From: Agelas oroides
Lineage: Eukaryota; Porifera; Demospongiae; Agelasida; Agelasidae
Direction of reading: 5' to 3'
Assembly (NCBI GenBank): GCA_949130485.1
Contig: OX422187.1
Span: 496,001 to 560,000, forward strand
DNA length: 64,000 nucleotides
In this document: one piece after another, positions 22,956 through 34,620 of the stretch
Layout: every line of letters begins with the position of its first letter
Position numbering within the stretch: position 1 is the first letter of the stretch
Translations under genes and position numbers: made by a program
The notes under the pieces: model-generated
The model's database searches: none
The model's input: only the letters and a program-made list of their open reading frames with translations
What the model was told of the DNA's origin: nothing

Positions 22956-23935
22956 ATGGCAGATCAGAAGCAGTCATGCAGAAGCACTGGAAAAAGGTTG
23001 CAGAGCTCCCAGCAATCCCAGGGCAAGTCTCCCTCAGGCAAGCAGTGTATCCTGTGTAGCAGGATAGGGACGTACATGACTCGCTTTGTAAACTGGAGGG
23101 AAAGTGAGAAGGATTTTGTAGTGAAACACTTGGGTAGTAAACCCCCTGATGAAAGTTATGTGTGCAAGAGAGACTTCCTGGAGGCTAAGCGACACCACGA
23201 CACACTAAACTATATTCCTAAATGGAAGAATCCCAATTCTAAAACAAGTGCAAAGTGCAAATGTAGCCATCCAAAGTGTGCTGCCTCAGAAAGGCTGATT
23301 CAACCCAAGTTTGACTCCATAGATAACTTGGGGACTGCACTGGGGATTAAACCTTCTCTGGGTCACCCCTTCCTTCTCTGTCGAGATCATTACACTGAGT
23401 TATACAAACTCTTTCATCCCCAAACCACTTGTGCTTCCTGTGGTGCTACACCAAAAAGAGGCATCAGTTTTTCTCACCACAGTCCTGAGGCACATGCTGT
23501 TTCACAACATCTTGAAGAAAGTACAGGCATTAGGACAAATGTAAGTCCAGGAGATCTCTTGTGCACCACATGCTATAAATTACATCTTAGCATACTCAAG
23601 GCTCTGGAGACGCAACAGAGCAGACCATCGGATGATGCACTGAAAAATGACATGAGCATTTGGGATTTAAAACTCCAAGATCCCACAACAGACACACTCA
23701 CTAAGGCTATGTTAAAGGTTGTTTTGTACCTTTCTGAGAGTCTTCTTCAACTGAAAGCAGTTTTGCTTCCTATAGTGTGCCAGGTCTTTCTTGAAACATA
23801 TGGAGTCTCTCATTCAGGTAGTATAGCATCGGTAGAACTCAACCTGGAGGTGGGTGACAGCACATTGAAGTTCTCTTCACGTTGGCTGTTGCATCAGTTA
23901 ATGTACATGTCACGTGAGGGGCACCGGGTAGTGTG
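22956..23935 (+). CDS. Cys/His-rich hypothetical protein, probably 3'-truncated
   Basis: One long frame of about 325 residues from ATG 22956 (chosen because it precedes the first Cys motif and has a purine at -3; earlier in-frame ATGs at 22890 and later are possible). It has several metal-binding-like pairs: CILC, CKCSHPKC, LLCRDHY, TCASCG and LLCTTCY. This is the look of a novel zinc-binding region rather than a named finger. The C-terminal part reads LKFSSRWLLHQLMYM and then stops three codons before a 77-bp palindrome (23939-24015), so the original protein may have been longer and cut off by that insertion. No catalytic motif was found and no function is proposed. Composition is uniform and coding-like. 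It may belong to a lineage-specific, element-associated family. Confidence 0.6.
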
Positions 23936-23938
23936 ACT

Positions 23939-24015
23939 ACACTTCCAAGGAATTTGTGAATGTGGACTGTCCATTTAAAATGGACAGTCCACATTCACAA
24001 ATTCCTTGGAAGTGT
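23939..24015. repeat. Loop-free 77-bp palindrome
   Basis: The sequence reads the same on both strands from ACACTTCCAAGG (23939) to CCTTGGAAGTGT (24015), with one unpaired base at the centre (TTTAAAA). It lies directly after the stop codon of the Cys-rich frame. It could be a foldback insertion or a join artefact. Confidence 0.9.
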
Positions 24016-24052
24016 AAATATCTATGCTTGGAGCGAACTGATTTGATCTTGT

Positions 24053-24235
24053 GGGTCTCTGCTGCCTCTTTGGCCGCCTCCTGTTTTTCCTGCCACTGCC
24101 GCTGCCGCCTCCTGCCACTGTCGCTGCCGCCTCCTGCTACTGCCGCTGCCGCCTCCCGTTGTTCCTGGCACTGCCGCTGCCGCCTCCCGTTGTTCCTGGC
24201 ACTGCCGCTGCCGCCTCCTGTTCTTCCTTGAATTA
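24053..24235. repeat. GC-rich tandem repeat (CTGCCGCTGCCGCCTCC)
   Basis: Units of roughly 30-33 bp share CACTGCCGCTGCCGCCTCC and TTGTTCCTGG. The frames through it are repeat artefacts. Confidence 0.8.
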
Positions 24236-24368
24236 GATCTACTCCTCCAGCTTTGCTGTTGGTGAGTCGGTAGATGCTAGTATTTAATTGAGATTTGAGT
24301 TAGAGTACTCTGGATCAGAATCTTGGGGACAGTGGCGGATCCAGAGGGGGTTCCATCATAGATAATAC

Positions 24369-24477
24369 AAGACTTAAAAAAAAGAAAACATAAAAGATGA
24401 CAGGGATGGCATGCCAAAAAGTATGCAAACAAGGTAGGGGTGATAATTATTTTCTTTTTATGTTTTTTTAAGTCTTG
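24369..24477. repeat. Small foldback
   Basis: AAGACTTAAAAAAAAGAAAA pairs with the complementary CTTTTTATGTTTTTTTAAGT stretch near 24460-24477. A short spacer with AGGGATGGCATG lies between. Confidence 0.5.
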
Positions 24478-24619
24478 TTTCTGTACTTTTTAATGTTAAT
24501 CTCAGTTACAGTTAGACCTAAGCCTAAGAAGAATGTTCAGTCTTTCAAGTGTAACTACAACCCCAGAACTTGAAACGGCGTTGACAATTTAGTAGTGGTT
24601 CCAAGCATGTAATAACATT

Positions 24620-25402
24620 GCCAGCTAGAATCTGATGAAGGCCAACCACTGTCCGGAGCTCCGTACAAAACTGACTGACCAGCTGAAGCACAGAAAACTA
24701 TATTGACAACTGATCATCATAGCATCACAGTTTACTAAAGCTATGAGTAGCTACTTTATTTAGTGTAGCTGTAAGTTGGCAGCTGAATGCAGCGCTTTAC
24801 CCTATGTGGTGTTCATAAACCTTGCCCACTACAACGGGAAGAGACCGTGCGGCGTGCCACTCGCAATTTCGCTTATGCACTAGTGTCGTTCCCAGACCAA
24901 TGAGCGTGGTATTTGACCTGGGAACGAGACTTTGTGTGCACATGCGTACAAGATTAGAAAATGGTGTCCTTGCACAATGGACAGCAACCACAGAGTGTTG
25001 GGAATGGCTTTTATTGACCGGGGTGGATTTGAAGCTATGAAGTCGCTGAGTGGTTGGGAAGCTGCGCGTTCTGACGAGCATCAATTTCGTGCTAAAATCA
25101 AGGTCAGTACCTTAGCCGTTTTGGAGTTATCGTCATTTGACAAGTGGTCTGAACAAAGAAAGAAAGAAAGGAGAAAAATGGCACTTTCCCTACCGCACAC
25201 TTTTGCGTTTAGCTGTCTTCCGCATGGGTTTTGGGCAACGATATGAGTCTTGCTGATCACAAAAGCACTCAAAGAGCAAGCCTGGCTGTATAAATAAGCT
25301 TTTAGCGTGTTTGTGGTGAAGTTATACGGCTTTTGCTTAAGTATTGCATATATTGCGCGTCGGCGCCATCCCTACATAGAGAGTCTACCGACTCTCTGAT
25401 GG
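24620..25402 (+). mobile_element. Dispersed non-autonomous element, copy 1
   Basis: About 780 bp aligns by eye, in opposite orientation, with 59470-60285. Shared landmarks include TGATGAAGG-CCAACCACT, GCAGCTGAATGCAGCGC, TCGTTCCCAGACCA, GCTAAAAT, a GAAAGAAAG run, and CGTCGGCGCCATCCCTACAT. Both copies end in the hairpin AGAGAGTCTACCGACTCTCT. No transposase frame is present. Confidence 0.85.
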
Positions 25403-25409
25403 GGACGAG

Positions 25410-25867
25410 ACTACCTCTGATCCTCCACACTATGGCAACCTTACTAGTTTCCAGGCTCCTACTAGCTTTCCATCCCTTGCACCTTTGATAGGTGACAACA
25501 TAAAAACATAAAACAATTACCCAATTCACACATATATAACTAGCCTGCGTTCACAGGCCCAAGTCTACCAAAAATGTGATGACAAATAAACCCACACAAT
25601 GCCACATTCTTGGGGTTGCAAGTAAGCACCCTACTCCGATGCATATTGCCTTCTTGCTTGGATCCTAATTTCAGTTCAAGACTAGGAATACACATGCGCA
25701 GTGTATGCCTCGCGCAGAAGAATATCCGGAAATATGCAAGTAGATATCCGTTGTTTGGGTACTTCATTACTTCAAAGGGGTAATAAAGTATGTCTAAATG
25801 AGTTTATAGCCTGTTGCTAGGTGGTTGCTTAAGATTATAGAAGACTTATAAATGGTCAACATGCCCA
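25410..25867. other. Non-coding, nothing recognised
   Basis: No supportable exon or repeat. Confidence 0.35.
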
Positions 25868-26098
25868 CAGAAGAGCTGATTCAGCTATATCAGGTGTGAA
25901 GAGTGGCTATATCTGCGATTGTTGCATGATACTATACAAGTTCAAAGGAGTTGGCATACCAATATCTTGTATATAGCTGATTCAGCTATATCAGGTGTGA
26001 AAAGTGGCTATATCAGGTGTGAAGAGTGGCTATATCTGCAATTGTTGCATGATACTATACAAGTTCAAAGGAGTTGGCATACCAATATCTTGTATATT
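25868..26098. repeat. Tandem duplication of a ~118-bp segment
   Basis: AGCTGATTCAGCTATATCAG through AATATCTTGTATAT occurs twice in a row. The second copy has an extra short GTGGCTATATCAGGTGTGAA insert. Confidence 0.85.
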
Positions 26099-26177
26099 GG
26101 CACGGCAAATCGAGCCACTGTATCTTCTATCACGATTTGGCATGATTGACCATGGATATATGGCATAACTGCCAAAG

Positions 26178-26885
26178 GGGTGCTCCCACGAGATCAATTC
26201 TCACGAAATCAACTCCCACGAGATCAATTCTCGTGAAATCAATTCTCACAAAATCAACTTCTCACGAGATCAATTCCCATATGATCAACTCCAACTTTAG
26301 TATAGCTACTTGTAGTTTATAGTGTATAGCTACCTACTTTTAATTTGCAGTATATAGCTAGTTGTAGTTAGTGGTAACTACTGAGATGCTCACATGCTGT
26401 CAAAAGGTCAGGGGTACATAACTCAAGCTACTCAGATGCCTTCAAAGGTCAGATGTGTTGAAGGGTGGCATTCTCGATTGAAGAAAGTGGTGGGAATGCC
26501 ACACCCCAACATTTTTGAGCTGATCGAAGTGATTAAGAAAGAGGAGGCAACCACTCGGATGAAAATGAGTCTCTACGAGTCTGGAGCAAAAGAGCCTCCA
26601 AGGAGAAGGAAAGTAAGAGAGAGAGAGAAGAATCCAGACTCTCTTTCAGAGGTTCAATGGAGGAAACACCAGTGTTGATGAGTACCTTGAATCGTTTAAA
26701 CACCATACTGGACTATATAGACTTCTTTTTTTTGTTACTGTTGCATAATTCATTTGTATAAATTGCTTTATCAGATTAAAAAAATTGAGTTGATCATATG
26801 GGAATTGATCTCGTGAGAAGTTGATTTTGTGAGAATTGATCTCGTGGGAGTTGATTTCGTGAGAATTGATCTCGTGGCACCGAAT
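26178..26885 (+). mobile_element. Mutator-like element with repeated inverted ends and a transposase remnant
   Basis: The left end (about 26178-26293) and right end (about 26786-26885) are inverted copies built from short CACGAGATCAATTCTCACG-type blocks. Between them the frame 26394-26678 reads CVEGWHSRLKKVV, HPNIFELIEVI and KKEEATT, resembling the C-terminal part of FLYWCH/Mutator-like transposases (N-x-VEGWH-x-x-L, HPNI-x-x-x-I). The rest of the transposase is missing. CTGCCAAAGG on the left and CTGCCAAACGG on the right may be a decayed target duplication of about 9-10 bp. The family call rests on the short frame and long ends. Confidence 0.6.
26394..26678 (+). pseudogene. Mutator-like transposase C-terminal fragment
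   Basis: A 94-codon frame inside the inverted-repeat element. It contains CVEGWHSRLKK and HPNIFELIEVIKKEEATT and a basic tail (PPRRRKVRERE). Only the region after the catalytic core is represented, so it cannot be functional alone. Confidence 0.55.
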
Positions 26886-27067
26886 CCTGCCAAACGGCCA
26901 ATTTGTATAAGTGGACATAATTTAGTACATCTTCAATCGTGCAGCCAGGTCAGTGGGTGAAAGCGGCCAAGTGAGAATGTGCAATTTCCAGGTGGCTTGA
27001 TAAGCAGATTTCAGGAATTGCACATGCTTTTCACAGCTGTGTTTTTTGCAAATCTGCATTCTAGCAA

Positions 27068-27152
27068 TTATCCGCACTTCAGCAAATCCGCACTTAGCAA
27101 ACTCGCACTTCAGCAAACCCGCACTTCAGCAAACCCGCACTTCGGCAAATTC
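27068..27152. repeat. Short tandem repeat, 17 bp
   Basis: About five units of CGCACTTCAGCAAACCC with small changes. Confidence 0.85.
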
Positions 27153-27167
27153 GCGTTCCTGCTCTTC

Positions 27168-27640
27168 TTCATGATATAGGAATGAGACTATTTTTGCCTC
27201 GGATTTGTGCCCCACCCACACCAGATACATAGAAGTGAAGTACCGCCTTCTTACTACACTTTTGCGCATAAATTGTAATTGTAAAAACTTTCAGCTTTTA
27301 GTGGGGGAGGAAACCATAGAGCTCCTTCACGTGGATGGTTTGCGTAGGGTGATAATTATAATAGCATGCGCAGTTCACTTAGCCCGTAGCAGCTGCTGCG
27401 CGGATGTGTCCATGGTGATTTGCATGGGACGAATCAGATCTAGGTAAGTAGATATTTGCTATACCATGCGTGGTTGCAAGAGTGGTGCCTTGGCAACATG
27501 GTGCCTGAACGACGCGAAGGCTGCCATGGCTACTTGTAGTGTACCGGAAATGTTTGCGTGTTTATCTAATTACGCGCTATGTCTCGAATGAAACACCCGT
27601 GAGCCAGAAATTAAGCTACCTTGTTAACCCTCGGCGCGCA
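27168..27640. other. Non-coding, nothing recognised
   Basis: No exon supported. The CCTCGGCGCGCATGCGCC word at about 27630 has the look of a repeat end; a related word, CCCCTTCGTGCATGCGCGC, occurs near 31680. Confidence 0.3.
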
Positions 27641-27667
27641 TGCGCCGTAGGGTTACAGTAGTCGTTC

Positions 27668-27712
27668 TGTGTGTGTGTGTGTGTGTCTGTCTGTCTGTCT
27701 GTCTGTCTGTTA
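27668..27712. repeat. GT then CTGT microsatellite
   Basis: Pure GT run followed directly by CTGT units. Confidence 0.95.
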
Positions 27713-28705
27713 CCACGCTAGCAGCTACATACCTTGTTTATACGTCTCAAGTGAGGTGTCATAGGGTTGTTTATGGCGTTTTCAAGATTTTAGTCGTGTG
27801 GCTTTTGCTGAAAACGCTTCGTTCAAAAGTTCTGGCGTGATTTTCTGACCACCACTGCCTTCCTGGCTTCTAGATGATGATGACGAGCTCTTGATGGACA
27901 AAAGAGACAGACTAGTGTGTAGGGATAGCGATAGCTCCTATAACACGACTGACTTGTCACTGATCTTACTAAAATAGCCACTATCCTCAAAAGCTTCTTG
28001 GCTTTCATCGGTGTGTATCTGCTGACCTGGCACTATGCTGGCACACATGATACATACATGTCTATGCACGCGCGTGCGCGTTTCACATTCCTATGCATAT
28101 TGCATTCCTGCTGCTTGCACGCATTTGCTCACGTTCTAGTTAGCCCAGCTATGAATAATGTGGAGGATGTTCTATATATAGTAGCAGGGCAGTATTTCTC
28201 ACACTATCCATTCATTTTATTCCAGCATAAATTTTCCAGCTGTACAGTATATATATAATCCTCACACTGCGCTATACACCTTATACTGGCATAGCTATGC
28301 TTTCCCATGTCAGCATTACATAAGAGCATAATGACAGGGTTATTGCCAGTTTTAGCATAAAGTTGAACATTTTCATTTCAAATAATTGGGCGAGCGTGAG
28401 CGAGCCCCACACTAGTGAGTTGAATCGAGATTTTTCATCGAATATTATTATTATTATCTGTCGTACGTCGTTCCATATATTCTTGACGCTGTAATTTAAC
28501 GCAATAGCCGCGGGCCGCGTGCGGACCTTAAGTAAGATTTTCGTACAACTTAGCAGCCAGCTAGCTCCAAGGTGACTTTGAAAGATGAAAGGCAGCCAGG
28601 AATTGCAGCCGGAGCGTGCGCACATATTGAACAAAGGATAGCCTATAGAAGTTGTGTTTGCAGCGACATCCAGGATAGATGGCTGGAGCATGAGTATCTA
28701 CTATA
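27713..28705. other. Non-coding, nothing recognised
   Basis: Only short random open frames were seen. Confidence 0.3.
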
Positions 28706-28949
28706 CAGAGGAGGTCGGACATGGTTGACCATTGCTAACTGAGGTCACACTAATTGATCTTGGATATTGAAAGATAGAAAGTGTTTTTAGCTTTTTCTAT
28801 GACTGGATCCAGCCTTGAACCCTGATTTGAAAACTGGGGGCCCACCTCAGTGAAAGTCGAGAGAGCTAGTCTGTTGAGATATGAAAAACCAATTAGTGTG
28901 ACCTCAGCCATTTTAATTAGTAAATTTCAACCATGTCCGACCTCCTCTG
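28706..28949. mobile_element. Inverted-repeat element, CAGAGGAGGTCGGAC ends
   Basis: The ends CAGAGGAGGTCGGACATGG and its complement are exact, and a second inner pair (GTCACACTAATTG / ATTAGTGTGACCTC) follows. Flanks TCTACTATA and TCTACTAGA could be a 9-bp target duplication with one change. It has no frame. The same end word occurs at 22151, about 30682 and 54040-54487. Confidence 0.8.
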
Positions 28950-29552
28950 TCTACTAGATGTATGTATACAAGGGCTATTAAACAGTTGTGTAGAAAGGCT
29001 GAAAGAAAGCGGCAGTGACCCTCCTACTATCCATGGCTGATGGATGGCAAACCCCATCTGCTATATCTCTTAGATGCCTCAAGTAAGGACTATGCGTGAC
29101 AAGCCAGGCTGTGTTTAGACTTAGCCTACAGTTAGCCAGAGTAGATGCTTAGGTTGCACTAATGGCATTGTATGGTACCACCCCATGACAAGCTAGTCTC
29201 TGCAACCATCTTCTCTAAGCTGTTAAGCACTTTTGTAGAGAGTAGAGTGACAAGCTTTGTTCAGCTACATGCCACGCCACCTGTGTGCTGTGATGTGACA
29301 CTTCACTGATCCAGCCTTTGATATAAGTTAAAGCTGTGTATTGCTTGCTCACGCTCGCCCCACAATGTTCTACATTCTCCTAGTTATCACTCAATGAACA
29401 AAAACACACACCAAACGCCGAGGGTTTTGCACTATATGTGCTTCATTTACAGTGTGAACTACTTTACATGTTCACTAATAATATGCCTTGTTTACAGTGA
29501 AAACTACCATGTGTTTACTAATAACAACAAGGACCAATCAAAGTGGAGGATA

Positions 29553-29652
29553 AACCACTGTAGACAGGGATTTAAGGCCATAAACAACCCTTGCCCTTGG
29601 GCTCAGGTAGTTTATGGACCACAAATCCCTGTCTGCTGTGGTTTATATTACT
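29553..29652. repeat. Foldback
   Basis: ATAAACCACTGTAGACAGGG and GGCCATAAAC on the left pair with GTTTATGG and CCCTGTCTGCTGTGGTTTAT on the right. Confidence 0.7.
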
Positions 29653-30309
29653 TAGAATATAAAATGCTTGAATTTGATTGGTCAGTGTGAGGGCTCTAGT
29701 AATCACTTGGAGCCACCATCCATGGAGTAGAGTCCACCCCCCAGGGTAGATTTACATTTTTCAACAACAATGTTGTTTATGAATACAGTGAAAAACTGTT
29801 GATACGAATTAGTTGCTACTAACACAGACGGACGTAAACAAATCCCATCATGGATGCTGACATTCAAATTATGGTGGGAACAGTGCAGATTGACTATTAG
29901 GTTGTGATAGGTTACCCTGACTTTCTTGACGCATGATCTTTGCCACTTATGCCAGTTTCATAGAATAGTCTGTGGTCTTTCCTTTCGCTCTGCTGCCTTT
30001 GAATGCGGAGAGGGGTGGAGTTTCTTTTGGGGCAGGCGCTGGTGTGGATGGGCCTAAATTTCAGCTTAGCAGGTGGAGCCAAGGGCACATGAGCCACCGA
30101 ACAGCCAAGATGAAGCTTGTTTTGCCTTTTTCACACAGTAGACAAAAGTTTGGCATTGCAATCATTTGAATAGCTCATTGCTAAGTTGTTTCATCCTCAT
30201 CCTGGTTTGAAAAGTTGCGTTGTAGTGGCATACTCTAGACGCTTCAACTGACGGGATCTGCGTGATTTAGAAACCTTAAGTAGCGCCCGAGCCTCAGCCC
30301 TCAGGTTTC
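29653..30309. other. Non-coding, nothing recognised
   Basis: No supportable gene. A weak inverted pair around TGATTTAGAAACCT lies near 30270-30315. Confidence 0.3.
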
Positions 30310-30329
30310 TAAATCATATCATAAATATC

Positions 30330-30682
30330 ATAAATGTGTAAAAATACTATAGTCATATCGATTGTCAAAACTGGGCAAATCTAGCCGGAGAAAGTTTCTC
30401 ACCTAAACATTTCTCAACAATTAAGTTATTCAAGACGTGTAGCTGACAGTCCACCCATCAATTTTGGAAAGACAGCATTAAGTGTCCCCATGCTCCAAGA
30501 GTGCCACAAGATTCCTATCTTGTCTAGTACTTGCAGTATATGTCCACAACACTGCTGTGCTAGTCTTGTTCCCTGACCAAACTTTTGATGGGTTTCCCAG
30601 CCCAACCCCCAAAAATATTTGGTTTGGGAATGAGACTATATAATTCCAGCTGTGACAGTTGCTTACATTCCAACCTCCTCTG
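30330..30682 (-). mobile_element. Partial copy of the 54040-54487 element, opposite orientation
   Basis: Read on the minus strand it follows 54040-54487 closely: CAGAGGAGGTTGGAA, TGTCACAGCTGGAATT, TAGTCTCATTCCCAAACCAA, AGACAAGATA, TGTCTTTCCAAAATTGA, and GATTTGCCCAGTTTTGACAA. Only one terminal inverted repeat is present, so the copy is incomplete. Confidence 0.8.
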
Positions 30683-32517
30683 ATACAAAGCTACTCTGTA
30701 CATAATCCACCAAGCATTTGATATTGAGTTCACTCAAGCTAACAGTAGGCTTTTGAAGCTGCTTGATAGGTCTGTAAAGGTGTAATGCAAGCTAAGTACT
30801 AACTGGAAGTCTTCAGTGAAGTCTTCAGTCTTTAAGGTATAATTGTGGAACAAAGTGGCCCTGAGGTGTAAGCGGTATCATGTTTGGTTTCACATGTCCT
30901 GCCTAGTGCACGGTTTGCATGGTGTCTTGTGTTTCTTTTTTTTTTTTGTTTTTTTTTTTTGTAGGATGGGACATTGGCGCATTGGGCAACACACTCAAGT
31001 GGGTGTGGCATTCAGGACCCCAGGCCCAGGGTAGGCCCCTCAGAGGCTTGTGCTATCCACCCCACTCACCCTGTTCACTTGGTCGGATGCACAAGTGAGA
31101 CATACTGTAGTGCATGTAGGTTGGTACACAAACGGATAAATGAATTGTTGAGGAGCCTGTGGGCCAACTCAAAATCAATTACTAGTAATGGCATGGGTTG
31201 TATAAATGTAAGCTGAAAATTGTTGGCAGCTGTTGCTGTGATGCTCAAGGTTTGCTTAGGGTTTTGCACGACAATAAAAAAAAAATTCTGGGTTTTCTTA
31301 AGTAATGGGGGTGTATTCAGTGTTTGTAGGTTTTGTCACTCAGCCTTGCAGTCCTTCAAATGTGTGCGTCTGTGTGTAGAGCGTGGGTATACACAAAGCT
31401 CACTTTCCGTCTTCACCACGCTCGGCGCAGCTGTTCTATCTTCACTGCACTCTGGTGTGGTTGTTCATTCACAAAACTCGCCTTCTATCTTCACCACACC
31501 CCCCATCTTGGCGCCTATGAGTACACATAGAGGTCACTTTTTTTTTACAATGTCAATGCTACTGTTGGTTTTGGAAATCGTTTAACCCTGTCAATATTCA
31601 GATTTAAACATTTTTCACCAAACTGACAAAAAACAAACAAAAAAAAAACTGAGAGGGACAAATTCAATTGCTTAACAACCCCTTCGTGCATGCGCGCATG
31701 GGGTAATTAACCAATCAGATTGTTACCTCCAAACAAACACAACTAGTATGTCAGCACTGCACACTGTATTCACTCATGCATTGTTAAGCACATTTTTCTT
31801 AAATGCGCTAGTATGATAGTCACTACTGTTTTGTCCTCCAAGATGGCCCACATGACTTGTATAAAATGTGACTGCAATTCCTCTATCACATGACCTTTCA
31901 GCAACGTAATTACTGCATGTGATATTCTTTCACAGATGGATGCAAACAATTGAGCACAACTGAACTGATTGATAGGTACATACCTATAATTATGCATAGT
32001 TAAATGGCATTTTTGTATGTATGGAGTATTGACTCATTAATTTTTGTACAATGTATAAAAGTGCTGGAACGCTCGTTTCAGTATGTTTTTAACTCATTGT
32101 ATGTTATAATCATATTTTGCTTACAGTCAAGTGTTTCATTAGAAATTTCATGTAAAAGCTCTACCCACGAACTGAGGGGTCAGCTGCATGACAGTCGACA
32201 CATCCAAAGAATAACACTTAGCACACTTGCTGAATAGCACACCAGTAATTTAGCACACTGTCCAGACCGGAGACATCAATTTTGACACACTTTTTGTGTC
32301 AAATTAGCACACTTTTTGTTTCTGTGTAAGCAAAATAAGTTGAAGTTATTAACCTCTGCGGGTTGAACCTGGATCTTGTCAGGCATCTCAAGGATAACAC
32401 TAAGCCCAGCTGCCACTTACTGATAACAATTATGGACTATGATTATGTACATAGGATGTCGATGACATTGATATCACAAAAAGTGTTGATGAAAAACGCT
32501 AAGAAGCTGTCAGAGCT
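30683..32517. other. Non-coding stretch with poly-T runs
   Basis: T-rich runs lie at 30938-30961. Repeated TTAGCACACTT words lie near 32218-32320. No coding exon could be supported. Confidence 0.3.
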
Positions 32518-32527
32518 AGAATTTTAT

Positions 32528-32613
32528 TGGGGCAAGCCTGAATTTGCTTGCTTGTTTGCTTGCTTGGACCAACCCAACCACATACTGTAAACTCAGGCTT
32601 GCCCCAATAAAAG
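32528..32613. repeat. Foldback
   Basis: TTTTATTGGGGCAAGCCTGA near 32521 pairs exactly with its complement near 32594-32613. The loop holds GCTTGCTT repeats. Confidence 0.85.
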
Positions 32614-34112
32614 ATCAGTTTGCTATGCCAAATGTGGTCAAATCTTTTTGATGTCATTTCCACTTGTTACCACGGGGATTTCCACCTTAAGATTGTCTAA
32701 TTTCTGGTAATAGAAATGGCCAAACATTTACTCGTTCCTCTGGTCTAAAATCCAGTAATCGGTGTTGTGTTATATGGTTCTGTTATTACATGATTTGTAG
32801 ATAGTTAAGTTATTCAGTGTACTTAGATGTTCACCAAAAGGCCAGACCAACGCCATGGACATTCTGAACATCATGAAGTGAGTCGGGCCGTGTATTATAT
32901 TAAGGACCTGTCAAATGTGCAATGATGGATCCATTACCATTTTTAAATAGATGCTGACCTTAGGACAAAGCTGTTTCAAGCAGCCTCAGAAATATGCGAC
33001 CACAAAGAAGCCTTCTACACCCCCTTCCCTGGGAAAAGAACAGTCCTTCTCATCCAACTATGTTCAGTAAACCAGCTATAGCTAAGATCATCTATGATAT
33101 GTTCCTTGTTTCCTTCACTTTTTCTCAAACTTTTTACTGTTTTTTTTATTTTACCATTTGCCAGTTATGTTTATCTCCTTATCAATTGGTTGGCAAGTGC
33201 TTTTCTCCTCCTCCCCCACACACTTCATACTCTATTGGGTAGAGATACAATGGAAGAACCATGAAAATGGCTAATCACAAGGATGACAACCCATACCACC
33301 TCCCTTTAACCAAGTAACCTAATGTACACATTCTGTTATGTAGATATAGAAAACGGTGCTATCCCATCACAAGGATAACAGCCTACTACCTCTCTAACAC
33401 TCTTTTCTGTATGTGTAACCTCTTCTACCCCTCCCCAACTACCCCTCTCACCCTTTCCTTTCCTGCCTTCCCCCCTCCAGAAAACAACAACAAAAAACAA
33501 AACAAAAAAAAAGATATTTACATATACAAGAGCCATTAGCAGGCCAGCTTAGCTTGTATAATCCTAGGACCCACACGTATCTCATCTCCCCTAAGTTCCC
33601 TGTCTTCTTCTTTATTTCTTTCTTGTAAATGCATACGCTCGTCCCATCTCCCAATATCCCTACTGGCAGCTCCACTCTAAAACTACTATATTGTTCTGTG
33701 AATGCTGTATATGCAGTACACAAGAAATCAACCTTTGTCATACCCCTACTCCTTTGTCTTGGATGGTACAATATTCCTCAAACAAGTTTCCTTGAAGTGT
33801 CAAGAGCAGGTTTTACTAGTAAGAAGCTATTAGACTTGTTAGAGCTTAGTCTCTCCTGCCCAGCCAGATATAACCTGGGATTTTCTGGATTTTCCATGAG
33901 TATTTCTGGCTGGTCACTATCCTCGTTCCTGGTGCATGCATGTAGTCTAATGCCCAGACCCCACCTAGCTCACATGAGGAAAAGGGGTATCTGCATGCCC
34001 TCTGTGCAAGGAGGAGGACATGTCCAAGAGACTCTCTCCTTTCTAACGTTGTCACCACTCATTCAAGCCCCTGTAGCAGCAACAACCTTTTATCATTACT
34101 CTTATCAGTCAT
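32614..34112. other. Non-coding, nothing recognised
   Basis: A plus-strand frame starting at 33629 runs into the CA repeats and is not convincing. A-rich tracts lie near 33485-33512. Confidence 0.3.
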
Positions 34113-34115
34113 CAC

Positions 34116-34152
<37 letters not shown>

Positions 34153-34271
34153 ACACACACATACACACACACACACACACACATACACACACACACATAC
34201 ACACACACACACATACAAAAAAACAAAAACTAAACAAAACAAAAAAACACAAACAAACAGCAGGCCATCTC

Positions 34272-34350
<79 letters not shown>
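34113..34350. repeat. CA microsatellites
   Basis: Two long CA runs with some TA interruptions, split by an A-rich segment at about 34216-34260. Confidence 0.95.
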
Positions 34351-34353
<3 letters not shown>

Positions 34354-34620
34354 GATGCCAGCTGGCTGCTGGTAACTTCATAGTTAAGAAACAAAAGGTC
34401 ATGCTTCAATGTGGACAATGGTGATCTCCCTCCCACCAGGTTCCAAGCTGAGGGGAGTTCTGTAACTTGTGTTACTTGTTTTGCATGCTGCTTGCCAGCC
34501 AACAAGAAAGTGACAAAGATGAGACAAGCACCAACGGAGAGCAACATCAAGTGTACAAAACATACCCAAGCTAGAAGGAATAGCTCCAAAGGGTTGCTGA
34601 ACAACAACATGTGTGAAATA

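Noticed and set aside
27823..28258. Short frames on both strands with Cys/Leu-rich translations
   Set aside because: Lengths are at chance level and no family resemblance was seen.
30843..30920. Possible zinc-finger remnant (CKRYHVWFHMSC)
   Set aside because: Only one Cys/His cluster is present, followed by poly-T; too little to support a domain.
33629..34375. 248-codon plus-strand frame ending in poly-(Tyr/His/Thr)
   Set aside because: The second half is CA microsatellite and the first half shows no conserved pattern or splice context.
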